From Spongilla lacustris (Eukaryota; Porifera; Demospongiae; Spongillida; Spongillidae): a stretch of 64,000 bases of DNA. Under the pieces are notes generated by a model. The model saw only the letters and a program-made list of their open reading frames with translations, made no database searches and was not told where the DNA came from. Below are positions 9,955 to 20,600 of this stretch, one piece after another. Position 1 is the first letter of the stretch, and each line of letters opens with the position of its first letter. Made by a program: the position numbers and the translations under genes. Location: the NCBI GenBank assembly GCA_949361645.1, contig OX442416.1, forward strand, positions 438,887 to 502,886, read 5' to 3'.

Positions 9955-10989
9955 TTGTTATCAGAGATGGACACCAACAGTATGCGTCAGAAAAAGTTGG
10001 CTAAACGCACTACGCTTTGATCGTAGTATGTTATGTTGCATTATAACCGATGTGTGTTACGTTATACATTGGAGAAATAGTACATACTGAATCTGTGTCT
10101 TGAGAAATATTGGATCCTGAGTTGGCTCTTGGTTGTGAAGGGGGGTCTTCAACTGCTGGCAGTTGATCTGATGATTGAATGATCTTCAATTAGATCCCAA
10201 CAACCCCTCCATACATGTGGCCAAGAAAAGAGTTGCAAAGTAGCAATTCTTATGGAGTAATTAATTATCAGTGGTATTTAAATTACAATAAATGGTACTA
10301 GTCACTTTCATATCAAGTCCAACATACATGTACATGAGAAGTTGGAGAGAAATGAGTCACAACTGAAAGTAGATGGAAGGACCCAATCCCTTTATATGAC
10401 ATTATAACATGAGGAGAAAGGCCAAACAGATGATCATTGGTGATAATGAAAGGTATTGTATAAAGTGTCATTGTATGCTTGTTTTGGCGTGTATTATTAA
10501 TAATGCTCATTACAAACTATGTGCGTGACTTTAATTAAAAAAACTCTCTTAAAAGAAGGCGGGGGGACCTTTGTTGTTTATGGAGATATAGGGCCAAATA
10601 GGACCAGCCTAACAAATGTGTTTTAAACTTAGTCCCTTACCAACATTATCTTCTCCTCCTCCCAATTCTGCACCTATTCGTATGTGATAGAAACATCAAA
10701 CTAATTGTGCAGCACATCATACTAATTCTATTCCATATTGCAATCAGTATCAGTAAATCAGGGAATTAAAAAGTTCAACTTATCCATTACCACAATTGTA
10801 GAAACCTCCTCCTACCTTCTCTGGCCATTCTTTTTTCTCTGGCCATTTTTCCTCTTCCTACTCCTTGGCCCCTTCTTACTCTTCCACGGCCCCGTCCTAA
10901 AAAATGGAAGAAAGGAGGGAAGACAATGCAAATGCGACTCAGATTACAGAATAGTTAACTAAGGGACTCCTGTATGCAATATTAACATA

Positions 10990-11320
10990 AAACATCTAAA
11001 ATTACTTCAGCAACATCTAGAATCACTTCAGGAACATCTAGGATTTTTACTCCCATTTTTTTAAAAATAGCCATAATTTAAACCTTACTTGCCGGGGGGG
11101 GGTTAGGGACTCCTCCAACTACTGCTGCTCCTAATTTGGATAGAGGGAGGGAATAGTTTTACATCAAGAGAAATCTACCCTTAACTTCAAGTACATCTAA
11201 TCGAGAATATCTACAATTACCTCAGGCAAATTTAGGATTACTTTAGGCATATCACTTGAGGAACACATCTAGAATTACTTCAGAAACATCTTAGAATACT
11301 TCAGGTTCATCTATTAAATG
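10990..11320. repeat. degenerate ~24-bp tandem motif
   Basis: Repeated variants of AACATCTAGAATTACTTCAG, irregularly spaced, looking like an old decayed minisatellite. Confidence 0.6.
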
Positions 11321-11498
11321 GCGCAATAAACAGAGTTACTGGGAGAACATCATTTTATAATATATTAATATCAATACGTTAACCTACGAGTACAACTTAT
11401 CATAAGGATATAACATCTACAGTATGATTCTTTTTTCTTAGGTGCACATAATATTCCTTGCCTCCTGTTTTATAGTATCCCATAACGTATTTATAGCA

Positions 11499-11898
11499 TG
11501 GAATCATCCTTCAGTGTGGAGTTGGGTTTCTTCACTTCTATGACACCGATGGGATAGGAATGCCCTTCTATTGATTTATATAATAGCCACAAATCAGGAC
11601 GTGATTGAAATACAGAAATTTCAGAGCAGATAGTTAATTTTTGTAGCTTTAAAGCTTGTATAATACACTCCAGCAAAGATTCAGTACTGTATTCCATTTC
11701 ATATTGCCAAGTAGGAGGTCGAGAATGTTCATACACCTTACTAAGAATAGTTTTGTCGATGGCGCACTGCAGGGGTTGATTTTGAATTTGTGCAGGGGAA
11801 TGGCTTGAACTAGATGAACTGGCAGAAATTGTATTAGTGAGGCGTGGTAGACAAAGTAGTGATTTAGCTTTAGCAGGACGAAGAACAAATGTGAACAT
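11499..11898 (-). CDS. PD-(D/E)xK nuclease-like exon, probable partner of the kinase-like exon
   Basis: The minus-strand frame starts with an ATG at about 11896-11898 (reading MFTFVLRPAK) just after a GTAACAG acceptor-like site, and stops at 11490-11500. After a Ser-rich linker it shows WQYEMEYSTESLL, an Asp in SRPDLWLLY and, about 18 residues on, VIEVKKP. Asp followed by a hydrophobic strand and ExK is the catalytic signature of restriction-endonuclease-fold domains. In Crinkler-like effector proteins such a nuclease precedes a kinase, matching the kinase-like exon 2.8 kb downstream on this strand. No donor follows the ExK motif before the stop, and a shifted frame stays open beyond it, so there may be a frameshift. 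Activity and pairing are inference. Confidence 0.5.
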
Positions 11899-11929
11899 AA
11901 CTGTTACAGTGCAGAAACTGTTCAATGCA

Positions 11930-13520
11930 TAAGGACATCATTATTGATTGACAGGACATGCACTATTCATGTTTGAATCAACAAATTGTTGTACACCTTA
12001 CATGCATATTAGGCTACGAAAGATCGAGTCCCAATAAAGGTAAAGGCTGGTGGTAGTGTCTAGCCTGTAAATCATACAGTGGAACCATTTTATATGCAAT
12101 GTCAAACTTTTTTTAAAGCCTCCGTTCTGTTACAGCATGTTTACTGCCTTTCCCTGCTTCTTGCGTTTACATACGATGTTGTCATTCCACCTAAATGCAC
12201 TTTATCCACAATAAGATTTATTCATTTCACATAAAAATTTCACAGACTCGATCTCAACACTACGTCTATATCTGGGTGCGTGGATGGTGCATAAGTTGCC
12301 CCCAAAAAGCAGACCAAACCTTACTACCCGTGCGTGCCCTGTATGTACAAGTGGCACACAGTATACACAGGGGCAACAAAGAGGAACATGATGATGTTAA
12401 ATATTAGCATGCTCGTCAACCACGCTTAGCCAGGGGCTGATTACATGCACTTTTCTCATTCGAGGTGTGCCAATGGATGCATCATTCAACGTACAAAAGA
12501 CTAGTGGCTCCAAAGTTATCCTTGGCATGTATACAGACTATATAATACAGTGAAACGACGTGAAGTTTGCAGTCTTCCATCAGCAGATTGTATCCGCAGT
12601 ATTAAAGCTGCATTGCCAGAGCACTTATTAGTATTCACAACGCACTCATGCAGCGGATCATTTAGTGTGCTAAAGTGGATAAAACTAGAGGCTGTTCGTC
12701 ATATACATCTATTAATTAGTGTATGATGAATTCGCTTGGCGATTGCAAACATTCTTGCCGATTGAACGTAGTTCACATTAAACTCTGTTGTATTTCAGTT
12801 AGACTATACTGCTGAGTGGGCGTGGTTGCCAAAAATTTCGCGCGCTATACGTCCAGCATCACCCTCCATCAAATCCTGGATACGCTTAGCCGAAACCTCA
12901 TACACTATGAAGGCTATCTACTGGTACTTATAACTGGTTAATACCTGAATGAGAAGCGTCAAAAAAGCTAAACAACTCTCTTTCACGTACCTATCTTTCA
13001 ACCCGCACGGACGGCTTGTTTTCTATAGTATGAAACCACTTCATGGACACAGATTCGCAACTAGCCGTATTACTACCTCTTTGTAAAGAAAACATACACC
13101 CGCCATAGGTCATTCATGCGGGTGGTGCGCACCAATTAGCGTTCTTGCTACGTTTTATGGATGAGATTGAGATTGTCATTCGCCTTATGTAGTACAAAAC
13201 CACACTGGAGAATGTCTTTGATGCAAATGGTTGGTCGGACAACTCGAGAAGTTCCCCAAATGCGTGCTACTCAAGTATCTCCAGAACCTTTCACAGCCAA
13301 ACAATTCCGTAAACACTTCCTGGTAAAGGGGAAGGAACTACTATAACAACTCAAAAATATTCAGTTGAAGCCTCGTACTAAAGAGGCTACGATGATTTGA
13401 AGTTTATGAATAATTCTAATTAATTATTCAAAACTTTGCGTAGCAACCAATCACTCACCTATACTGGTAATAAAGCGCTATGCTATGAAGTACAACAAGT
13501 ATGTGTCATACCAATATTAT
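11930..13520. other. no gene recognised
   Basis: Non-coding sequence of average composition. Short open frames (for example 13161-13346) show no family motif. It probably contains the promoter of the minus-strand nuclease-like exon, but no specific element is evident. Confidence 0.45.
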
Positions 13521-13527
13521 TTAACCT

Positions 13528-14278
13528 GTGGATGGATGGATGGATGGATGGATGGATAAGAGGAAGGGAGGTGCCTTAAGAGGGAGGTAGGTGCCTTAAG
13601 ATGGAGGGAGGTGCCTTAAGAGGGAGGTAGGTGCCTTAAGAGGGGAGGTGCCTTAAGAGGGAGGGAAGTGCCTTAAGAGGGAGGGAGGTGCCCTAAGAGG
13701 GTGGGAGGTACCTTAAGAGGGAGGGAGGTGCCTTAAGAGGGAGGGAGGTGCCTTAAGAGGGAGGTAGGTGCCTTAGAGGAGGGAGGTGCCTTAAGAGGGA
13801 GGGAGGTGCCTTAAGAGGGAGGTGCCTTAAGAGGGTGGGAGGTGCCTTAAGAGGGAGGGAGGTGCCTTAAGAGGGAGGTGCCTTAAGAGGGTGGGAGGTG
13901 CCTTAAGAGGGTGGGAGGTGCCTTAAGAGGGAGGGAGGTGCCTTAAGAGGGAGGGAGGTGCCTTAAGAGGGAGGGAGGTGCCTTAAGAGGGAGGGAGGTG
14001 CCTTAAGAGGGTGGGAGGTGCCTTAAGAGGGAGGGGGGTGCCTTAAGAGGGAGGGAGGTGTGCCTTATTAGGGAGGTGTCTTAAGTAGACAGACAGAACC
14101 TCCATAGTCACAAAACAGGAGGAACACAGAATCTAGCAACCACCAGACTAAATGGTCAGTAGTGAGGGAGGATCTAGCATGTCTTATGTATTTAGGCCCT
14201 ATGTGGTTCTAACCTGCATATGATCAGTTAATACATGTATCCCTAAAATTCAAATCCATTTCACTACCCACAAAACAA
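13528..14278. repeat. dispersed element copy 1: GATG array plus 20-bp minisatellite A and tail
   Basis: A short GATG array (13528-13557) leads into about 25 copies of the 20-bp unit GCCTTAAGAGGGAGGGAGGT (13560-14090). A single-copy tail of about 190 bp follows (AGACAGACAGAACCTCCATAG to CACAAAACAAGCTTC). The same minisatellite plus tail recurs at 23.07-23.98 kb with over 90% identity in the tail. Confidence 0.95.
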
Positions 14279-14283
14279 GCTTC

Positions 14284-14436
14284 TGTTTATGGGTGCGGTT
14301 ATATAGAGCGCACGTGGTCCATCATTAGTTAACTATTGGTGTGCATTTGTCCTTGTATCGTGTGTTTCTACTGAGTGATATATATCTGTTGGCATCGGCT
14401 ACTGGCGGTCTGCGTTAGACCAGAGGCAATAGAACA
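14284..14436 (+). mobile_element. putative short 5' LTR of the Gypsy element
   Basis: The segment begins TGTTTATGGG and ends AATAGAACA immediately before a primer-binding site. It contains a TATATA stretch. A matching 3' LTR was not found beyond a possible TGTTAGCACG start at 17231, so LTR status is inferred from position and TG...CA ends. Confidence 0.4.
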
Positions 14437-14456
14437 TGGTGTCAGAAGTGGGATCC
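14437..14456 (+). promoter_or_regulatory. tRNA primer-binding site
   Basis: TGGTGTCAGAAGTGGGATCC directly follows the putative LTR end. It starts with TGG, complementary to the CCA tail of a tRNA, and lies 8 bp before the gag start, as in Ty3/Gypsy elements. Confidence 0.7.
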
Positions 14457-14463
14457 GGCTAAA

Positions 14464-15216
14464 ATGGAGAAGTATTTAGCACCGGAACCTATTGGTGAGG
14501 GATACCTGAACGAACAATGGAAGCGGTTCAAACGGGAGTTTGAGCAGTTCCTAGTCGCGGTTGGGAAGGACAAGGAGACAGAGCCGACAAATCTGGCTAT
14601 CTTTCTCCGCATCGTGGGGCAGCGAGTGAATGACCTTTATGAAACAATGCAGTTTGCAGAGGGTGAAGACCGTAGTAAGTGGAGTGTTGTGTCGGGGAAG
14701 CTAGATGGGTTGTGTGCGCCCAGGACTAGTAAGCATGTACTGAGGGATAAATTCTTCCAACTTAAACAAGATGGGAAAAGTGTCGATCAATTTGTGCTTG
14801 AGCTAAGGAAGCAGTCCAGAGACTGCCAATTTGGGGCCCTCAGAGACGATTTGATGTTGCACGTGCTAATAAGGGGCGTAGACAGTGAAAGAATGCGAAG
14901 AAGGATGTTTGAGACAGACAAGCTAGACCTGGAAAAGGCAGTTCAGATGTGCCAAGTGATGGAATCAACCACTGTAGATTTACAGCAGATGGGTACGAGG
15001 CTTGAGCCTCAGCCGGGGTTGACAAAGCCTGTAGAAGCACAAGAAGGGGTAGCAGCTGTTAACTCACGGCGGCCTAGTGGTAGCAGAGAATGGCCTAGTG
15101 GTAGCATTGGCGAGAAAAGAAGTAAGGATAGGCCAGGGGCAAAGCCATTTAGTGGGAGTCCACACCCTTGTTCCCGATGTGGATGGTCCCATAAATCTAG
15201 GCAGTGCCCAGCATAA
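14464..15216 (+). CDS. Ty3/Gypsy gag-like protein
   Basis: A 250-codon frame begins with ATG eight bases after the primer-binding site. It has the helical capsid-like region (YLNEQWKRFKREFEQFL, then FLRIVGQRVNDLYETM and DQFVLELRKQSRDCQFG) and ends in a zinc-knuckle-like CSRCGWSHKSRQCPA. A second knuckle-like piece (NCHGLNHFARMC) lies in another frame at 15225-15265, so the 3' end of gag appears to be frameshifted. Gag would package the RNA in cytoplasmic particles. The frame is otherwise intact. Confidence 0.85.
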   Translation: MEKYLAPEPIGEGYLNEQWKRFKREFEQFLVAVGKDKETEPTNLAIFLRIVGQRVNDLYETMQFAEGEDRSKWSVVSGKLDGLCAPRTSKHVLRDKFFQLKQDGKSVDQFVLELRKQSRDCQFGALRDDLMLHVLIRGVDSERMRRRMFETDKLDLEKAVQMCQVMESTTVDLQQMGTRLEPQPGLTKPVEAQEGVAAVNSRRPSGSREWPSGSIGEKRSKDRPGAKPFSGSPHPCSRCGWSHKSRQCPA

Positions 15217-15339
15217 GGACAACACCAATTGTCATGGTTTGAATCATTTTGCCAGAATGTGTAATAAGGCCAAACAGCAACCGCTCACTTAGTTGGGGAC
15301 TGGGCAGATCCAGAAAGCCCAACTGATGAAAGGGGTGAG

Positions 15340-17070
15340 GTGTTGCTTATTACAGTAGAAAGGGTAGGAAAAAAATTGTTGGCTAGGGCGCAATTTCACA
15401 TTGAGGGCCGAATTAAAATGGTGACCTGTCAGTTAGACACGGCAGCATCATGCAATGTCATGTCAAGGGCTGACTACAACAAGTTGGGTTGTCCAAAATT
15501 GACTACAAGTAATGTAGTGTTAACCATGTATGATGGGACTGTAAAAAAATCGTTAGGCAGGTGTTGTGTGCAGGTGTCTAATAGAGTGGGGGAAGTGACG
15601 ACCCTGCGATTCGAGTTACTGGAAACTAGCCATCATTCACTACTGTCATTGCAAACGTGTCTGGATCTGAAACTCCTGTCGTATGAGGTTGAGTCGGTGT
15701 GTTTGGTGGAGGCACACAACAAGCTGACCAAGGACCAGATCGTAGCTGATTACCCGGAGGTGTTCAGAGGGCTTGGTCTTTTCCCAGGAGAGTATACCAT
15801 TGAATTGGATACCGCCATTCCACCAGTACAGAATCGACCGAGAAGGATACCACATACAATGAAGCAGGCAGTTGAGAGTAAATTTGCAGAGATGGAGAAG
15901 GCAGGTATCATCGCACAGGTTGATACTCCCACAGACTGGATCAGCAATATGACAGCAGTATGGAAGGCGGATAAAAAGCAAGTGCGCATATGCCTGGACC
16001 CACAAGACCTGAACAAGGCAGTGAAGCGCAATCATTTCGGGATGCCCACCTTGGATGATGTGCTGCCAAGGCTGGTAGGTGCCAAAGTGTTCAGCATATT
16101 AGACGCCAAAGATGGTTTCCTGCACGTGAAGCTCTCAGAGGAAAGCAGCTTCCTTGGCATTGATGGAGTTGCAGTGGTAGCTGATGACATCCTAATTTTC
16201 GGGAAGGGGGACAACATGAAGGAGGCACAGTGTCAGCATGACGAGGCTCTGCTGCGGGTATTACAACGGGCACGAGAGTACAATATAAAGTTGAACAAAG
16301 ACAAGATGCAACTCCACTTGCCTGAGTTGGTATATATTGGTCACCGGGTTTCGGCAGCCGGAATTAAGCCTGATCCTGCCAAAGTGGCAGCAATCAAACA
16401 GATGCCTGCTCTTAAGTCAGTACCCGATGTTCGCAGATTTTTAGGCATGTGCAACTACTTGGCCCGGTCCATCCTGAAGCTGTCACAAGTAAGTGAACCC
16501 CTCCGAAAACTGCTAGAGGCCGACCGAGTGTTTCAATGGGGTAATGCCGAGCAGAAGGCTTTTGTGGATCTAAAGACTCTGATATGTGAAGACCAGTTAT
16601 TAAATTTCTTTGACGTCACTAAGCCAGTCGTCATTCAGTGCGACGCTAGTTCAGTGGGTTTGGGAGCAACTTTGATGCAGGGGGGACGGCCTGTGTTGTC
16701 AGCATCCAGGTCACTAACCAAGTCTGAAAAAAACTACGTGGCTATTGAACTGGAGTGTTTGGCCATAGTGTTTGCTTGTCGCAAGTTCGACCAGTTCATA
16801 TATGGAAAACAGGTGGTGGTGGAAACCGACCACAAGCAGCCCCTGGAGGTAATTGCCAAAAAGACCCTTTTAGCAGCCCTGAGACGACTCCAAAGAATGT
16901 TGCTGCAATTGCAGAGATATGATCTGGATATTACATATCATCCTGGCAACGAACAGGTGATGGCCGATGTGTTGTCAAGGTTTCCAGTAGGGCAACCATC
17001 CCCTGAGGAGCTAACCTCACAGGAAGTGTTTGGGGTACAGCTACAAGTACAAGTGTGTGCATGTGTGTAG
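15340..17070 (+). pseudogene. Ty3/Gypsy pol, internally deleted and without integrase
   Basis: One open frame of about 576 codons. It has a retropepsin-like site (QLDTAASCNVM), then reverse transcriptase from the KAGIIAQV region through ICLDPQDLNKAV and FSILDAKDGFLHVKL. The frame then passes directly to VAVVADDILIFG; the stretch of about 35 residues that normally separates these motifs is absent, so the palm is incomplete. Connection and RNase H follow (VIQCDASSVGLGATL, YVAIELECLAI, VETDHKQPL, ADVLSRFP). The frame stops soon after RNase H and no integrase is visible. The element is therefore not autonomous; whether it could be mobilised by a complete relative is unknown. Confidence 0.9.
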
Positions 17071-17220
17071 TGTCATGGCAAAAGTGTGTGCTTGTGTGTA
17101 GTGTGATGGTACAAGTGTGTGCATGTGTGTAGTGTCATGGTACAAGTGTGTGCATGTGTATAGTTTGGGTACTAGTGTGCACATGTTGTAGGGATGGTAT
17201 TAGTGTGTATATGTGTGTAG
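17045..17220. repeat. about 31-bp GT-rich minisatellite
   Basis: Five or so copies of TACAAGTGTGTGCATGTGTG plus TAGTGTCATGG. It starts within the last codons of pol and replaces the position where integrase would be expected. Confidence 0.85.
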
Positions 17221-17240
17221 GAGGGAGGAATGTTAGCACG
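17221..17240 (+). other. possible polypurine tract and 3' LTR start
   Basis: GAGGGAGGAA followed by TGTTAGCACG resembles a polypurine tract joined to an LTR start, but the sequence after it does not match the putative 5' LTR, so the 3' LTR is missing or diverged. Confidence 0.3.
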
Positions 17241-17285
17241 TGGGTAGACATCTGGTGATGTGAAGCATTGGATTGTGGCTCAAAG

Positions 17286-17445
17286 TATAACCTTTATCCT
17301 ATGTGTAGCCCACTTCAAACATTTCAAATGCTAATTTCCCTCCATCATAGGTTACACTTTCCATCCCTACTGGACAAGCTGGAAGTATCTGGAAACATGC
17401 CCTGGCATCCTCCCTTGTGAATGTTCGCTTCCGTTTATTTAGCTG
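17286..17445 (-). CDS. possible terminal exon of the 17.8-19.0 kb gene
   Basis: A minus-strand frame reads KRKRTFTREDARACF, then PVGMESVTYDGGKLAFEMF and GYT before a TAG. It lies at the right distance downstream of the exon 17801-17833, but no acceptor gives the required phase, so either an exon is missing between them or this frame is chance. Confidence 0.3.
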
Positions 17446-17800
17446 CTGCTATATGAAAATTCATTATTTGTGTATGCCACTGATTTATTGCGGTAATTGT
17501 CACCTTTTTTGTGGGAATTTTTTTAACGTAACTTTTCAAACAGAAACCTGGAAACTGAAGCCCTAGGTGTGGCGAAGCTTCGTAGCTAATATTAGGTCTT
17601 GAAAGCTAACCGTTGCGTAACGCCGCTATTGTACAGTCCACTATTGCATTTGGACGCTTCTGCGCGTCCGTGGGACTTCAGTACATTGACGCGTGCACGA
17701 GTCCGTGGGCACTAATCTGTTACGTTTCTTAACAGTATCTAGGTAAATGTGTGGGTGGATGGATGGACACATCAATAGAGAGATTACAGGTAGCAGTTAC

Positions 17801-19037
17801 CTTCAGAAACTGACTCAGCAGGCCTTTTCCTTCCTGCATTGCCAGGATAGATGGATAGCATGTCACATAAAAATTTAAGGTAGGGTGGGGTGGGGTGGGG
17901 TGGGGATGGATGGATGGATGGATGGATGGATGGATGGATGGATGGATGGATGGATGGATGGATGGATGAAATACATACCCTTTGCTTCTGGCTCCTTTGC
18001 TTCTGGCTCAGTGACATAAAATTTTAAATCACTCCAATGTTGAGGAAATATAATTTTCTCATTTGAATCCACAAGAACCTGCTCAACATCATCCCTGCAG
18101 AGTGTTTAAAGGTTTAGCATTTTTCAGTTACACAGAGTAAAACTTACTTGATGTAGTGTATCCCAATTGCAAAGCTGAAGTGGCTTTTCAGTAGTGTCAG
18201 TGGTATATATTGTACATCCTTATCGTTAGATAAAGGTAATGCTCGTTTCTTTCTTCCAGAATGCAATGTAACTCTCTGGTTTTCTTTCTTTGTGAGACTC
18301 TAAAAGGCAAACAGTCATATCATTAAACCAAAGGCCTTCAACTTAAGAACAAGCTTGCTTAACAAAAGTGGTACACATTTCAGATCATTTCATTGCTCCT
18401 TTAAGGGTATTAATATTACATATTATGTCATCCACTATTCTACTTTCAGCAGTCCCTCCCTCTCCCCCTCTTCCCTCCCTCTCCCCACTATCCCTCCCTC
18501 TCCCCCTCTTCCCTCCCTCTCCCCACTATCCCTCCCTCTCCCCACTATCCCTCCCTCTCCCCCTCTTCCCTCCCTCTCCCCCTCTTCCTTCCCTCTCCCC
18601 CTCTTCCCTCCCTCGAGAGAAATAAAGTTTACAATACCCCAAAGTTGGCCATTCAGTGACCAAATGGCAAAAACCAATTTTAACATTCCAAGTTGTGTAT
18701 ATTCAGGACAACAGACATGATGGTTAGCCTAATGGTCACATAACAAGATGATCTTCTAATATGAATGGTGCTCAACTGGTAATATGAGAAAATAATATGC
18801 CAAGCATAATGATGAATTTTTTGGAAAGTTATATTTCCCCCAGGCTCTCAAAATAGTTGCCTCTAGTGTCTTCCCCAAGCCCAACCACACATACATGTAC
18901 ATTATGTAGTCTCACACAAGGATAGACCATGCCCCTCCACTAACAGCCAGTATTACCTTTTCCTGACCTTCATTCATCACCTTCTCTCGTTCTGCATGAC
19001 CACCATGCATACTTTCTGCATCAGACATTTTCTTCAT
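17801..19037 (-). CDS. small-exon host gene, unknown family (four phase-matched exons)
   Basis: Minus-strand exons: 18957-19037 (starting ATG AAG AAA ATG), 18148-18299, 17979-18094 and 17801-17833. All have GT-AG borders and phases 0, 2, 1, 1 that match exactly across each intron. The protein starts [18 protein letters not shown], continues with a basic segment ([19 protein letters not shown]), [21 protein letters not shown], an acidic stretch, [12 protein letters not shown], and a duplicated EPEAK. The last exon found is a 33-nt microexon reading [10 protein letters not shown], possibly a nuclear localisation signal. No enzyme motif is seen. Introns carry GGGGT and TGGA arrays. Family unknown. 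Confidence 0.6.
17880..17968. repeat. GGGGT and TGGA microsatellites
   Basis: (GGGGT)4 followed by a TGGATGGA array of about 60 bp, located in the short intron between exons 17979-18094 and 17801-17833. Confidence 0.9.
18446..18616. repeat. CCCTCCCTCTCC polypyrimidine minisatellite
   Basis: About nine copies of an 18-19 bp pyrimidine-only unit (CCCTCCCTCTCCCC plus CTCTT or ACTAT). Strand asymmetry is extreme. Confidence 0.9.
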
Positions 19038-19369
19038 GTGAAAAGGAGGGAGTTTTATGAAACAACACATGACAGACGCAAAGCATTGAAAGGCCAAGCA
19101 AACAACACAGAGATAGCTACTAAGATAGCCGACAAGCACTACTTGGATTCCAAGAGTAAAACAGCAATAATTCCATCCCCCACTCCCCACCCCCCTAGAC
19201 TCGGTATCCAGACCCTACATCAAAAGAAACTAACCCCCACCCCACCCCCTCTTTTTGTATTGTTACAGAACACCCTTCACTTTTTGTATCAAATGGGGGA
19301 TGTGTCATAGCATGTATTTACTTCCTGCCCATCCCAGTCCTCAATACCCAGCCCTAGTTTTCTAAGGCA

Positions 19370-20600
19370 GCCAACAGTGAACAACCCTTTGCAATGTTAT
19401 TGTGACTACAGTTTCCAAGACTAGTCAGGTGCACTCCATATAAAACCATGAGTGCAGAGAAGGGTGACCATGAGTGCAGAGAAGGGTGACCATGAGTGCA
19501 GAGAAGGGTGACCATGAGTGCAGAGAAGGGTGACCATGAGTGCAGAGAAGGGTGACCATGAGTGCAGAGAAGGGTGACCATGAGTGCAGAGAAGGGTCCA
19601 TCTGCACAACGTATACACATGCATAAATGTGTTACATTACTTCACTAGCAACCACAATCCAGATCAATCTGGATTGGGGGTACGTTCACACTACCTAATT
19701 ATTATTAATCGACCAAACCGAATTGATGCAGTTAGGGCATCTGATTGAAAATTACGAGGTGCATGTTTCCATGTGCAGCAGACACCCATAAAATTCCCTC
19801 TGCAGACATACACGTACACATCCCCTCCTCAACATCATCACCTATGTAAAGCTGGTCAGCCTCACAGCTGAATATTCAATAAGCACTCAATCCACAAATA
19901 AGTCTCCAACAGGAACAGAGTAATACGACTGAACAGAGGAACCAATATTTAACAACCTCTAGACTAAACAGAGGTACCAATAGTGAAATAGTGGAACTAG
20001 TTTGTCATATGTATGTAAGGCCCCTTGCGGTTCTAACCTGCATATGTGCACAATTGATATTCACATCCATGCATTTTATTTTCACTACCCACAAAACTAG
20101 CTTCCACTCCCCAAACATATGTGCACACCCCACTCCCTCCAACATCATCATCAATTTTATGTGGTTATAAACAAAGCCTCATCCAAGCAAGCCTCACCTT
20201 TGAAAATATTTGACAGTAGTGGTATCACAAGCTCAGTGTTTAATAATAAGCACTCAATCCACAACAAAGTCTCAACACAGGAACAGAGTACCAGTAGTGG
20301 AACAGCAACCTACAGACTGAACAGAGTAACAACACTGATTGAATAGAGGTCACTAAACAGAACTAGCAAGCAGAAGTAGTATAACGTATCATTCACACAA
20401 ACAAAACGTGTTCTATTCCACAGCTAAATGTTCATAAGGGTGACCATGTAGAGAAGGGTGACCATGATGAGTGCAGAGAAGGGTGACTATGAGTGCAGAG
20501 AAGGGTGACTATGAGTGCAGAGAAGGGTGACTATGAGTGCAGATAAGGGTGACTATTAGTGCAGAGAAGGGTGACCATGAGTGCAGAGAATGGTGAGGTC
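19370..20600. repeat. dispersed element copies 2 and 3 with 22-bp minisatellite B
   Basis: A head segment (GCAATGTTATTGTGACTAC to CACTCCATATAAAA) precedes seven copies of the 22-bp unit AGTGCAGAGAAGGGTGACC (19445-19597) and a CTGCACAACGTATACACATG end. Segments at 19840-20110 and 20110-20360 are two partial copies of the middle part (TTTGACAGTAGTGGTATCAC, CACTCAATCCACA), followed by a second B array (20435-20595). Confidence 0.85.
19640..19745. repeat. dispersed repeat, shared inverted with 32.04-32.16 kb
   Basis: ACTAGCAACCACAATCCAGATC and the following 80 bp match the reverse complement of 32045-32150 with many substitutions. It is an old interspersed repeat of unknown class. Confidence 0.6.

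Larger units (their letters stand above)
8760..11485. other. non-coding stretch between two minus-strand exons
   Basis: AT-rich, no convincing exon. It contains an (AAT)n microsatellite at 9463-9492, an imperfect inverted-repeat element at about 9234-9954, and a degenerate tandem motif (CATCTAGAATTACTTCAGGAA) at 10990-11320. It would be a single intron if the kinase-like and nuclease-like exons belong to one gene. Confidence 0.5.

Noticed and set aside
13560..14090. Possible repeat-spacer array
   Set aside because: The 20-bp units abut each other; variation is only indels inside the unit.
17086..17220. Integrase or chromodomain region after Gypsy RNase H
   Set aside because: The sequence after the RNase H motifs is a GT-rich minisatellite; no HHCC or DDE motif was found.
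19354..19624. Minus-strand frames of HSWSPFSAL repeats (also 24292-24507)
   Set aside because: By-products of the 22-bp minisatellite B, present in all frames without start or splice context.
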